NCBI GenBank assembly: GCA_031365665.1
Contig: JANLYO010000301.1
Location: 1-25,590 of the forward strand
Source: JANYCG01 sp031365665
GTDB lineage: Bacteria; Pseudomonadota; Gammaproteobacteria; Burkholderiales; Burkholderiaceae_C
Reading direction: 5' to 3'
Length of the DNA: 25,590 bases
Positions 15,495-24,000 of this stretch are shown in pieces (the stretch's first letter is position 1; the number at the start of each line of letters is the position of its first letter). The notes beneath the pieces were generated by a model. That model did not search any database. It saw only the letters and a program-made list of their open reading frames with translations, and was not told the origin of the DNA. Position numbers and translations under genes: made by a program.

Positions 15495-16112
15495 TCAAAT
15501 CGACTTGATCTGCACCTTGCGCCACTTGATCGGGCCGCCTGTCGCACCGTTCACCCCAGCGCCGAACTGCAAGGCAAACGGACCGCTGGAGAGCTTGCCA
15601 TAACGCACGTTGACAGTTTGCACACCATTGAATTTCACGATCAGTTCATCACCTTTGGCCTGGATCTCAAATGTGTTCCACCGGCCCCCCGCCTTGTGCA
15701 CGGTGGGGACCGGTACGGCAGCGATGTTGACAATGGCGGCGGTGCCATACGTCGGATCCGGCCTGATGTCCCAGATATTGACTTCATAGGCGTTGTCAGC
15801 GGTGATAGTCTTGGGGTCGCTGGCGCGGATGAATATCCCGCTGTTGGTGTCGGTGGCCGCCCAGAACTCGGCGTAGATTTCGAAATCCCGATAGCTGCTC
15901 TTTGAGACAAGGTAGCCGCCCTTGCCCTGGTCGGCGACGATGGCTCCTGCCTCGGCCCGCCAATTGGCGTCGCCCAGACGGTTCCAGTTGTCCATGCCTT
16001 TGTCGCCATCCAGCAGGGTGACCCAGCCGGAACCCTCCTGGCGGCTGGCGCAGGCGGCCAGGCCCACTACGGGTACCAGCAAGCCAAGCCTGAGCAAGGT
16101 TGAACGTTTCAT
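15495..16112 (-). CDS. DUF1080 (3-keto-disaccharide hydrolase-like) lipoprotein
   Basis: The 205-residue product has a lipoprotein signal peptide: MKRSTLLRLG, a hydrophobic core, and the lipobox GLAAC with Cys21. The body is a concanavalin-like beta-sandwich of the DUF1080 family: GWVTLLDGDKGMDNWNRLG, a DFEIYAEFWA strand, SGIFIRA, YEVNIWD, GRWNTFEIQAKGDELIVKFN and a final GPIKWRKVQIK strand. The family contains 3-keto-disaccharide hydrolases and many uncharacterised secreted carbohydrate-binding proteins, so the activity here is open. Export to the periplasm or outer membrane is likely. The ATG at 16112 has a good GAGGAG ribosome site. It is convergent with def and lies between def and the decayed def copy, which suggests an insertion between duplicated genes or a rearrangement. 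Confidence 0.85.
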   Translation of the reverse strand: MKRSTLLRLGLLVPVVGLAACASRQEGSGWVTLLDGDKGMDNWNRLGDANWRAEAGAIVADQGKGGYLVSKSSYRDFEIYAEFWAATDTNSGIFIRASDPKTITADNAYEVNIWDIRPDPTYGTAAIVNIAAVPVPTVHKAGGRWNTFEIQAKGDELIVKFNGVQTVNVRYGKLSSGPFALQFGAGVNGATGGPIKWRKVQIKSI

Positions 16113-16200
16113 GGTGAGTCTCCTCGGGTGTTTGTTGTGGAAACAGCAAAACGCTGCCTGCGCACTATCGCACGACTGGGGGGAGGGCTGTCAAGTTGGA

Positions 16201-16416
16201 ACTTATGGCGCCGGGCTGGCGGTGCCGCAGATTAGCGTAGACCTGCAGATAATGATTTTTGGCAGCGGCTAGGCGAACCCGCGTTATCCCGAAGCGCCAC
16301 CGGTGCCGCGCACCGTGCTGGTCAACCCGGTGATCACGCCTCTCGGCGAAGAAAAAATTGAAGACTGGGGAGGCTGCTTGTCGGTGCCGGGCATCGCTGC
16401 GGCGGAAGACGACTGA
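16201..16416 (+). pseudogene. Truncated, internally deleted peptide deformylase copy
   Basis: The plus strand reads GAGLAVPQISVDLQIMIFGSG, an amber codon at 16270-16272, ANPRYPEAPPVPRTVLVNP, then GGCLSVPG joined directly to IAAAEDD and a stop. This parallels intact def from residue 45 onward. The first ~43 residues and start codon are absent. About 66 codons, including the QHECDHL metal-binding motif, are missing between two CCGGG pentamers found at the corresponding points of def. A stretch of 39 bases (16315-16353) is identical to 15133-15171. It cannot encode an active enzyme. The high identity means either a recent duplication or gene conversion with def. Confidence 0.9.
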
Positions 16417-16494
16417 GCTGGCCTGGCTGCGCCGGCAGCCGGCAACGAGGTCCGACATGCGCTATCGTTGGGGTGATTCAAAACCGGAGAGCAG

Positions 16495-17442
16495 ATGACC
16501 AACCGATCCACGTGGCTGGGCCTTGCGGCCATCACCACCGCACTTCTTGCCACTCTTGCCCAAGCTCAAATGACCCCTGAAATCGCCGAAAAAATCAAGG
16601 CCATCGGTCGTGTGGTGAACCCGCCGGCCACGGCGCCGCTGTATGCACCGCGCGTGATCGAGTCCGAGCCCTATGCAGGTGTCACGGTGCAGCGCGACAT
16701 CAAGTACGGCGACGACCCGCGCCACCTGCTGGACGTGTTTACACCCCAAGCCGCGTCGTCTGCGCCCCGCCCGGTGTTCGTCTTTGTGCACGGGGGCGGA
16801 TTCGTCAGGGGCGATCGGCGTGGCCCGGGAAGCCCGTTTTATGACACGCTGATGCTCTGGGCAGTGCGCAACGGCATGATTGGCGTGAACATGACCTACC
16901 GGCTGGCGCCCAAGGATCTGTGGCCTGCGGGCGCACAGGATGTTGGCCTGGCGATTCGCTGGGTGAACGAGCAGATGGCGGCACGCGGCGGTGACCCGAA
17001 AAAAGTCTTTCTGATGGGGCACTCGGCGGGTGCAGCCCATGTGGCCTCGTATGTGGCCGACGAGCGGTTTCACCAGGTGAAGGGCTCCGGGCTGGCTGGC
17101 GCCCTGATGCTGTCTGGCCTGTTCGCCATTTCGCCGGAATTGACGGCCCAGGAAGATCCGGTCCGGCTCTATTTCGGTGCAGACGCCGCCACCTATGGTG
17201 AGCGTTCGGCGCAGGGCGGCCTGCTCCGGACTAAAGTGCCTTTGTGGGTGGGGTATGCCGAACTGAATCCGCCCAGCTTTGTGGCGCAAAGCGAAGGACT
17301 CAAGGAGGCCCTGTGCAAGGTCGGCCGCTGCCCGGCCGTCCACCGTTTTGTCGGCCACAGCCACATGTCGGAAATCTATTCCATCCACACCGACGACAAG
17401 GTGGTAAGCGACGCCATGCTTGCCTTCGTGAAGGCCAACTAA
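16495..17442 (+). CDS. Secreted alpha/beta hydrolase (esterase/carboxylesterase-like)
   Basis: The 315-residue product has a signal peptide of about 24 residues ending AQA before Q25, so it is probably periplasmic. The fold follows the HSL/carboxylesterase pattern: oxyanion-hole motif HGGGF at 99-103, YRLAP at 135-139, nucleophile elbow GHSAG with Ser177, and a histidine in GHSHMSE (His288 or His290). The third triad residue is unusual: the segment where an Asp is expected reads YAELNPPSF, with Asn258 and a nearby Glu256. Substrate is unknown. The ATG at 16495 has a good GGAGAG ribosome site. It starts 78 bp after the decayed def copy and is convergent with glnD, with only 13 bp between their stop codons. 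Confidence 0.85.
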   Translation: MTNRSTWLGLAAITTALLATLAQAQMTPEIAEKIKAIGRVVNPPATAPLYAPRVIESEPYAGVTVQRDIKYGDDPRHLLDVFTPQAASSAPRPVFVFVHGGGFVRGDRRGPGSPFYDTLMLWAVRNGMIGVNMTYRLAPKDLWPAGAQDVGLAIRWVNEQMAARGGDPKKVFLMGHSAGAAHVASYVADERFHQVKGSGLAGALMLSGLFAISPELTAQEDPVRLYFGADAATYGERSAQGGLLRTKVPLWVGYAELNPPSFVAQSEGLKEALCKVGRCPAVHRFVGHSHMSEIYSIHTDDKVVSDAMLAFVKAN

Positions 17443-17455
17443 CTGCGCAGCCCCG

Positions 17456-20146
17456 TCAGGCAGATAGGGCTTCAAGCAGCTCGGTTTCGATCTCGATCTG
17501 CGCTTTATTTTGTTGCAGCTCAGGTCCGTCGATCAAGAAGGTGTCGTCCACGCGTTCACCCAATGTGGCTACTTTGGCCAGTTGCAGATTGATGCGGTGT
17601 TTGGCCAGTACGCGCGCCACGCTGTACAACAGGCCCACCCTGTCACTGGCCGAGATATTGAGCAGCCAGCGCTGGGCTTTTTCATCTGGCCGCAAGCTCA
17701 CCCTGGGCGCGATCGGGAAACTCTTGACCCGCCGGGAAACCCTGCCTTTGCCAGGCTGTGGCAGTGGCCCAGCCCGCAGGATGGTCTGGCTCAGCCCGTG
17801 TTCCAGCAAGGCGGTCATTTCCCGGTATTCTGCATCGCTTGCAGATGTGTCAATCTGAAATGTGTCCAGCGCATGGCCGTTGGCTGCCGTATGGATCCGC
17901 GCATCCTGGATGCTAAAGCCCTGTTGGTCAAAATAGCCGCAGATGCGGGCAAAGAGTTCAGTTTGATCGGGTGTGTAGACAAGGACTTGCAATCCCTCCC
18001 CGATCGGCGAGCGGCGCGCACGCACGACCGGCAGATCAGAGCCCACATGCCGCGACAGCTGGCGCGTATGCCAGGCGATGTCGCCCGCGTCATGGCGCAT
18101 GAAGTAGCCCACATCCAAGGTGTCCCACAGCGGTTTGTGGGCGTTGAAGGGAAGGGCGGCGGCCGAAATCTGCACCAGAGCTTCGCGTTTGCGCGCCACA
18201 ACTTCGGCGTCGGCGTCAGGGGCTCGGCCCCCTAGTGCGCGCAGGGTGAGCCGGTAGAGGTCTTCCAACAATTTGCCTTTCCACGCGTTCCAGACCTTCG
18301 GACTGGTGCCGCGAATGTCCGCCACAGTTAGCAAATACAGTGCGGTCAAGTAGCGTTCGCTCCCCACCCGTTTGGCGAAGGCCACAATCACATCCGGATC
18401 GCTCAAATCGGATTTTTGCGCGATGTGGCTCATGGTGAGGTGCTCACGCACCAGGAATTCGATCAGTTGGGTGTCTTCCGGAGAAATGCCATGTTGCTTG
18501 CAAAACCGCCGAGCATCGGCAGTCCCCAAAACAGAGTGGTCACCACCCCGGCCTTTGGCAATGTCGTGAAACAGGGCAGCGGTGTACAGAATATAGGGCT
18601 TGTCCCAGCCTGAGGCCAGTTGCGAGCAAAAAGGGTACTCGTGCGCGTGTTCTGGCATGAAAAACCGCCGTGCGTTTCGCAAGACCATCAGGATATGCTG
18701 ATCCACCGTATACACGTGGAACAGGTCGTGCTGCATCTGGCCTACGATGCGGCGAAACACCCACAAATAGCGGCCCAGAACGGAGGTCTGGTTCATCAAG
18801 CGCATGGCGTGCGTGATGCCATCATGTTGCATCAAGATGTCGCGGAAAGTCGCGCGATTGACGGGATCAACGCGAAATTTGCCGTTCATCACCGTGCGCG
18901 CGTTATACAGCGCACGCAGGGTTCGGGCCGATAGGCCTTTGACGCCGACGGTGGTCTGATAAAGCAGAAAAGTTTCCAGGATGGCGTGGGGGTTGCGCTG
19001 ATATAGGTCGTCGGTGGCCACGTCAATCATCCCGGCCTTCTCAAAAAAACGCGCATTGAGCGGGCTGGGTGCATGGGTTTGAGGCTGCAGCCGCTCTTCG
19101 ATGTTCATCAGCAATATTTGGCTGAGCTGCGTGACCGCTTTGGCCGCCCAGTAGTACCGCCGCATCAGGGTTTCGCTGGGCCGCACAAACGGTGTTTTCG
19201 CGGAAGAGGGCCGCACTGACGACGGGGCACCGCCAGGCAAAGCGGACTGCTCAGCAGGCAGCGCGCCAGGTGAAGCGGGGAGCGTGGGCGCAACATAACC
19301 AAAGGCCTGGGCGACCGCAGTTTGCAAATCAAACACCAGGCGATCCTCACGGCGTTTGGCGATCAGGTGCAAGCGCAGGCGGATCAGGTGCAAAAGCGCT
19401 TCATTGCGCCTGATTTGTTTGACTTCAAATGCCGTGGCCAGACCGTTGCGCGCCAAATCGTCCCAACTATTTCCCAAATTGGCTGCTCGTGCCACCCACA
19501 AAACAATTTGCAGATCACGCAAGCCACCCGGAGACTCTTTGCAATTGGGTTCCAGTGAATAAGGGGTGTTTTCAAATTTGTTGTGGCGCTGGCGCAGCTC
19601 AAGGTTTTTAGCGACGAAAAAGGCGTAAGGATCGATGGCCGAAAAGAACCGTGTTTTGAATTCCTCAAATAACTCGACATTGCCCGTGACCAGGCGGGCT
19701 TCGAGCAGGGAGGTCTGCACCGTTACGTCGCGGGCGGCCTCGGCCAGGCACTCGGAAACCGTGCGCACGCTCGAGCCAATCTCAAGGCCCGTGTCCCAAC
19801 AACTGCCAATGAATTTTTCAATCTGCGCTTTGAGCGCGGGCTCTTGATCGGCAGAGCGCACATCGGGCAGCAACAGCAATACGTCCACATCAGAGTGCGG
19901 GAAAAGTTCGTTTCGCCCAAATCCGCCGACTGCCAGCAAGGCAAATGGCGTGGTGAGACCGGATTGCGTCCATAAGCTGCACAACGCGTGATCCGCAATT
20001 TTTGACAACTTGACAAGTGCCTGGCGAACACCGCGCGTGGAGACACCGCCAGACGCAATCGAACTCAGCACCCCCGCTTTTTGCGCGCGCAAGACGCCTC
20101 GCGAAAACTCAACCATGGCCATGGGCGGGCGCGAACCGGCCGTCAT
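17456..20146 (-). CDS. glnD: Bifunctional PII uridylyltransferase / uridylyl-removing enzyme GlnD
   Basis: This 896-residue enzyme is the glutamine sensor that uridylylates PII proteins when nitrogen is scarce and reverses this when glutamine is plentiful. It has the nucleotidyltransferase motif GGFGRNELFPHSDVDVLL at about 74-91 with Asp86 and Asp88, the central HD domain LFHDIAKGRGGDHS near 525 for uridylyl removal, and two C-terminal ACT domains (about 718-800 and 827-885) that bind glutamine. The open frame extends to 20347, inside map. I chose the ATG at 20146, 13 bp after the map stop, because it gives the usual length. The ribosome site is poor, and Met9 or Met11 are alternatives. Residues of about 286-308 are a Pro/Ala/Ser-rich insertion (VAPTLPASPGALPAEQSALP) whose DNA resembles a repeat also found in purL. 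Confidence 0.95.
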   Translation of the reverse strand: MTAGSRPPMAMVEFSRGVLRAQKAGVLSSIASGGVSTRGVRQALVKLSKIADHALCSLWTQSGLTTPFALLAVGGFGRNELFPHSDVDVLLLLPDVRSADQEPALKAQIEKFIGSCWDTGLEIGSSVRTVSECLAEAARDVTVQTSLLEARLVTGNVELFEEFKTRFFSAIDPYAFFVAKNLELRQRHNKFENTPYSLEPNCKESPGGLRDLQIVLWVARAANLGNSWDDLARNGLATAFEVKQIRRNEALLHLIRLRLHLIAKRREDRLVFDLQTAVAQAFGYVAPTLPASPGALPAEQSALPGGAPSSVRPSSAKTPFVRPSETLMRRYYWAAKAVTQLSQILLMNIEERLQPQTHAPSPLNARFFEKAGMIDVATDDLYQRNPHAILETFLLYQTTVGVKGLSARTLRALYNARTVMNGKFRVDPVNRATFRDILMQHDGITHAMRLMNQTSVLGRYLWVFRRIVGQMQHDLFHVYTVDQHILMVLRNARRFFMPEHAHEYPFCSQLASGWDKPYILYTAALFHDIAKGRGGDHSVLGTADARRFCKQHGISPEDTQLIEFLVREHLTMSHIAQKSDLSDPDVIVAFAKRVGSERYLTALYLLTVADIRGTSPKVWNAWKGKLLEDLYRLTLRALGGRAPDADAEVVARKREALVQISAAALPFNAHKPLWDTLDVGYFMRHDAGDIAWHTRQLSRHVGSDLPVVRARRSPIGEGLQVLVYTPDQTELFARICGYFDQQGFSIQDARIHTAANGHALDTFQIDTSASDAEYREMTALLEHGLSQTILRAGPLPQPGKGRVSRRVKSFPIAPRVSLRPDEKAQRWLLNISASDRVGLLYSVARVLAKHRINLQLAKVATLGERVDDTFLIDGPELQQNKAQIEIETELLEALSA
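19224..19290 (+). repeat. GC-rich interspersed repeat inside glnD
   Basis: The plus strand reads GGGGCACCGCC, then GCAAAGC, CTCAGCAGGCAGCG and AGCGTGGGCGC. The same blocks in the same order (GGGGCCGCCCC, GCAAGC, CTCGGGGGGCAGCG, GGCGTGGGGGC) occur at 22966-23034 in purL, with similar overall length (67 and 69 bp). In glnD the element lies antisense to the gene and is read through in frame as a Pro/Ala/Ser-rich linker. It is more diverged than the purL copy. Confidence 0.45.
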
Positions 20147-20159
20147 GCACGAGAGGTAC

Positions 20160-20981
20160 TCATGGGTGCACGGCAACTTCCACGAAGGCCGGTTTGGCCG
20201 GGCTGCCGGCTGACAGGGTGAGCACCTCATAACCAGTCTCGGTGACCAGCACGGTGTGTTCCCACTGCGCCGAAAGCGAGTGGTCTTTGGTGACAATGGT
20301 CCAGCCGTCTTTCTCAGGGCCTTCCTTGATCTCTTTGCGTCCGGCATTGATCATCGGCTCGATGGTGAAGGTCATGCCGGGTTTGAGCACTTCCAGCGTG
20401 CCGGGCTTGCCGTAGTGCAAAACTTGCGGCTCTTCATGAAAAACGCGGCCAATGCCATGCCCGCAAAACTCGCGCACCACGCTGAAACCCTGGCCTTCGG
20501 CAAATTTCTGGATGGCCCAGCCAATATCGCCCAGGCGAGCGCCCGGCTTGACCATCTTGATGCCGTGCCACATGGCGTCATACGTGATGCCGCACAGGCG
20601 CTTGGCGGCAATGGAAGACTCGCCTACGACAAACATCCGGCTGGTGTCGCCATGCCAGCCGTCTTTGATCACTGTGACGTCAATGTTGACAATGTCCGCC
20701 TTTTTCAGCTGTTTGTCGTTGGGAATGCCATGGCAAACCTGATGATTCACCGAGGTACAAATGGATTTGGGGTAGGGCACGGAGCTGCCACCCAAATAAT
20801 TCAAGGGTGCCGGAATGCCGCCTTGCACTTGCGTGATGTAGTCGTAGGCCAGTTTGTCCAGCGCGTTGGTCGTCACGCCGGGTTGCACATGGGGCGTCAG
20901 GTAATCCAGAACCTCGGACGCCAAACGCCCGGCCACCCGCATGCCTTGCACGCCTTCGGCGTCTTTGTAGGTAATCGTCAT
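20160..20981 (-). CDS. map: Type I methionine aminopeptidase
   Basis: This 273-residue cytosolic dimetal enzyme removes the initiator Met after deformylation. The five metal ligands are present: Asp101 (NIDVTV), Asp112 (GDTSRM), His175 (GHGIGRVFHEEP), Glu208 (TIEPM) and Glu241 (QWEHTVLVT). His84 in CHGIPND matches the substrate-binding His79 of E. coli MetAP. The start MTITYKDAEG at 20981 is typical. An in-frame GTG at 21005 is possible but adds an unlikely MPSGIIVH leader. There is no Shine-Dalgarno sequence, and an extended -10 box ends only 7 bp upstream of the ATG. glnD follows 13 bp downstream, so the two are probably co-transcribed. purL is divergent. Confidence 0.96.
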   Translation of the reverse strand: MTITYKDAEGVQGMRVAGRLASEVLDYLTPHVQPGVTTNALDKLAYDYITQVQGGIPAPLNYLGGSSVPYPKSICTSVNHQVCHGIPNDKQLKKADIVNIDVTVIKDGWHGDTSRMFVVGESSIAAKRLCGITYDAMWHGIKMVKPGARLGDIGWAIQKFAEGQGFSVVREFCGHGIGRVFHEEPQVLHYGKPGTLEVLKPGMTFTIEPMINAGRKEIKEGPEKDGWTIVTKDHSLSAQWEHTVLVTETGYEVLTLSAGSPAKPAFVEVAVHP

Positions 20982-20988
20982 GTGCACA

Positions 20989-20997
20989 ATTATCCCA
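20989..20997 (-). promoter_or_regulatory. Candidate extended -10 element of map, possibly giving a leaderless mRNA
   Basis: On the minus strand TGGGATAAT is an extended -10 box (TG-n-GATAAT). A poor TGAATT lies 17 bases upstream of it. The -10 ends seven bases before the ATG, so transcription would start at or just before the start codon. Combined with the missing ribosome site, this suggests a leaderless or nearly leaderless transcript. Confidence 0.33.
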
Positions 20998-21048
20998 GAG
21001 GGCACGGGTAAAATTCAGACACTTCGCGGCGCAAGCTGCCAGCCCCGG

Positions 21049-21077
21049 TTGCGTCGACGGGGTGCTGCCTTGATTTA
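21049..21077 (+). promoter_or_regulatory. Weak candidate promoter of purL
   Basis: TTGCGT at 21049-21054 is followed after 17 bases by GATTTA at 21072-21077. This would start transcription about 14 bases before the GTG of purL. Both boxes are imperfect, and the 116-bp space between map and purL holds no better pair that I can see. Confidence 0.22.
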
Positions 21078-21097
21078 TCCCATTTTCAGACCACACA

Positions 21098-24000
21098 GTG
21101 ACCCTTCACATCACCTTTTTTGAAGGCGCAAGTGCGCTGAGCGAGTTCCGGGCCGGTCAACTGCTGCCCAAATTGCAGGCCATCTCTCCTCGAATTGACA
21201 GCGTAAAGGCGCAATTTGTCCACTTGGCGTCTTCTGAATCTATGCTTGACGCCGCATTGCAAGCCCGACTGGCCAGGCTGTTGACCTACGGTGAGCCCTT
21301 CGCAGACCCGAACGGACACGGGGGCGTCTCACCATCGCCAAACCAGACGGTAAAGATCGTCGTGGCACCGCGTTTTGGCACTGTCTCGCCCTGGGCGTCC
21401 AAGGCCACTGATATTGCGCACAATTGCGGCTTGCAGGTGCGCCGCATCGAGCGTGTCGTCGAATACAGTGTTCACTTGGCCAAGCCTTTATTGGGAAAGG
21501 CTGGGCTGCCACCCGAGAAGGTAAGCCAAGTCGGTGTTGTGCTGCATGACCGAATGACCGAAAGCGTCATGCCAAGCCGTAAGGAGGCCCTGAACCTGTT
21601 TACCGACCTCGTCGCTGCCCCCATGGCGCTTGTCCAGGTGTTGGAACAAGGCCGCGCTGCCCTGGTCAACGCCAACGCCAGCTTCGGTTTAGCCCTTGCC
21701 GACGACGAAATCGACTATCTCGTGGCGGCATTCACCCAACTGCGCCGCAACCCGACCGACGTGGAACTGATGATGTTTGCGCAGGCCAACAGCGAACACT
21801 GCCGCCACAAAATTTTCAACGCTGACTTCACCATTGACGGCGTGGCGCAGGAGAAAAGCCTGTTTGGCATGATTCGCCACACCCACCAGCAAAACCCACA
21901 ACACATGTTGGTCGCCTATTCAGACAACGCCTCCGTGATGGCGGGCGGGCCAGTCGAAAGGTTTGTGGCAAAGGTAAACGCACAGTCTGGTGCAAAGGGC
22001 GTGAATAGCTATCAAAAACATAGTGAAATTAGCCATGTTTTGATGAAGGTTGAAACCCACAACCACCCTACGGCGATTTCACCGTTCCCCGGCGCATCAA
22101 CGGGCGCGGGCGGAGAAATCCGCGATGAAGGCGCCACCGGGCGTGGCTCAAAGCCCAAAGCCGGGTTGACCGGGTTCACCGTCTCCAAACTTGTCTTTTC
22201 GCCTGCTGTAGCCCTGTACGGCAAACCGGAGCACATCGCCAGCCCGCTGCAGATCATGATCGAGGGGCCCCTGGGCGGCGCGGCTTTCAACAATGAATTT
22301 GGCCGCCCCAACTTGCTCGGGTATTTTCGGGAATACGAACAAGCCGTCAAATTTACCGCGGCTACTGGCGGCACCTTGACGCAGCAGGGCTACCACAAGC
22401 CCATCATGATCGCCGGCGGCTTGGGTGTCATTGACGCCGCCATGACAAAAAAAATCGTCTTTCCGGCGGGCAGTTTGCTGATCCAGCTTGGCGGCCCGGG
22501 CATGCGCATCGGCATGGGCGGCAGCGCGGCTAGTTCCATGGCTACAGGCGCCAACGCGGCCCAATTGGATTTTGACTCCGTGCAGCGCGGCAACCCTGAA
22601 ATCGAACGCCGCGCGCAGGAGGTGATCAACCATTGCTGGATTCTGGGTGCTGAGAACCCGATTTTGGCGATCCACGATGTCGGAGCCGGTGGCCTCTCCA
22701 ACGCGTTTCCAGAACTCACCCACGATGCAGGCCGCGGTGCCCGCTTTGATTTGCGTGCTGTGCCGCTGGAGGAATCCGGTTTGGCACCCAAAGAAATCTG
22801 GTGCAACGAAAGCCAGGAGCGATATGTTTTGGCAATTGCGCCGGAGTCGCTTGATCTGTTCAAAGCCATGTGTGAACGCGAGCGCTGCCCCTTTGCCGTG
22901 GTTGGTGTGGCGACAGAAGAGCCTCAGCTCATCGTGGCCTATGAAGACGCGGGCGTTCGCCGCGCGGGGCCGCCCCAAGCAAGCACAAGCCCCTCGGGGG
23001 GCAGCGTAGTACACGACGTGACAGGCGTGGGGGCATGTGTGCATATGCCGATGAACGTTCTGCTGGGCAAACCACCCAAAATGCAGCGCGATGTGGCCAC
23101 AGTGGCCCGCACGTTCAAGCCGCTGGATTTCACGGATGTGACCCTGCAAACCGCTGCAATTGATGTGTTGCGGCACCCCACGGTAGCGTCCAAACGTTTT
23201 CTGATTACCATCGGCGACCGCACCGTGGGCGGTTTGAGCCACCGCGACCAGATGGTGGGGCCATGGCAAGTGCCTGTGGCCGATTGCGCCGTGACCCTGG
23301 CGGATTACAAGGGCTTCGCTGGCGAAGCCATGAGCATGGGTGAACGCACGCCCTTGGCCATCCAGAACGCGCCCGCTTCGGGCCGAATGGCGGTGGCCGA
23401 AGCCATCACCAACCTGCTGGCGGCACCGATCGAACTGGACCGTGTCAAACTCTCCGCCAACTGGATGGCCGCGTGTGGCGAGCCCGGTGAAGACGCCGCG
23501 CTGTATGCGACCGTCAAAGCGGTCGGCATGGAACTCTGCCCGGCGCTGGGCATTTCAATCCCCGTTGGCAAAGACTCGTTGTCGATGCGAACAGTATGGG
23601 AAGTCCCCTCCGGTAGGCGGGCTGATTTCAGTGATATGGAGTCGGTGAGAAAAAAAGTCACTTCCCCCGTCAGCCTGATCATCACCGCCTTTGCGACGCT
23701 CAAGGACGTGCGCGGCACACTCACGCCGCAGCTTGACGCGACGCAAGCTGACAGCACCTTGGTCTTGATCGACCTCGGCCGGGGCCAGCACCGCATGGGT
23801 GGCAGCATCCTGGCGCAATCCCTGAATCAGACCGGCGATGCTGTGCCCGATCTAGACCATCCCAGCGATCTGGTGAATCTTGTACATGCCGTCAATGCCC
23901 TGCGGGAGCAAGGCAAGTTGCTGGCCTACCACGACCGCAGCGACGGCGGCCTATTTGCCGCAGCCTGTGAAATGGCCTTTGCCGGCCAAGTGGGCATCAG

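Noticed and set aside
20147..20347. An N-terminal extension of glnD of 67 codons
   Set aside because: It runs through the end of map and past its stop. The extra residues are Arg/Pro-rich shadow sequence, and GlnD has the usual length from 20146.
22148..23269. A 373-codon minus-strand open frame opposite purL
   Set aside because: It is antisense to conserved PurL motifs and is explained by high-GC codon bias.
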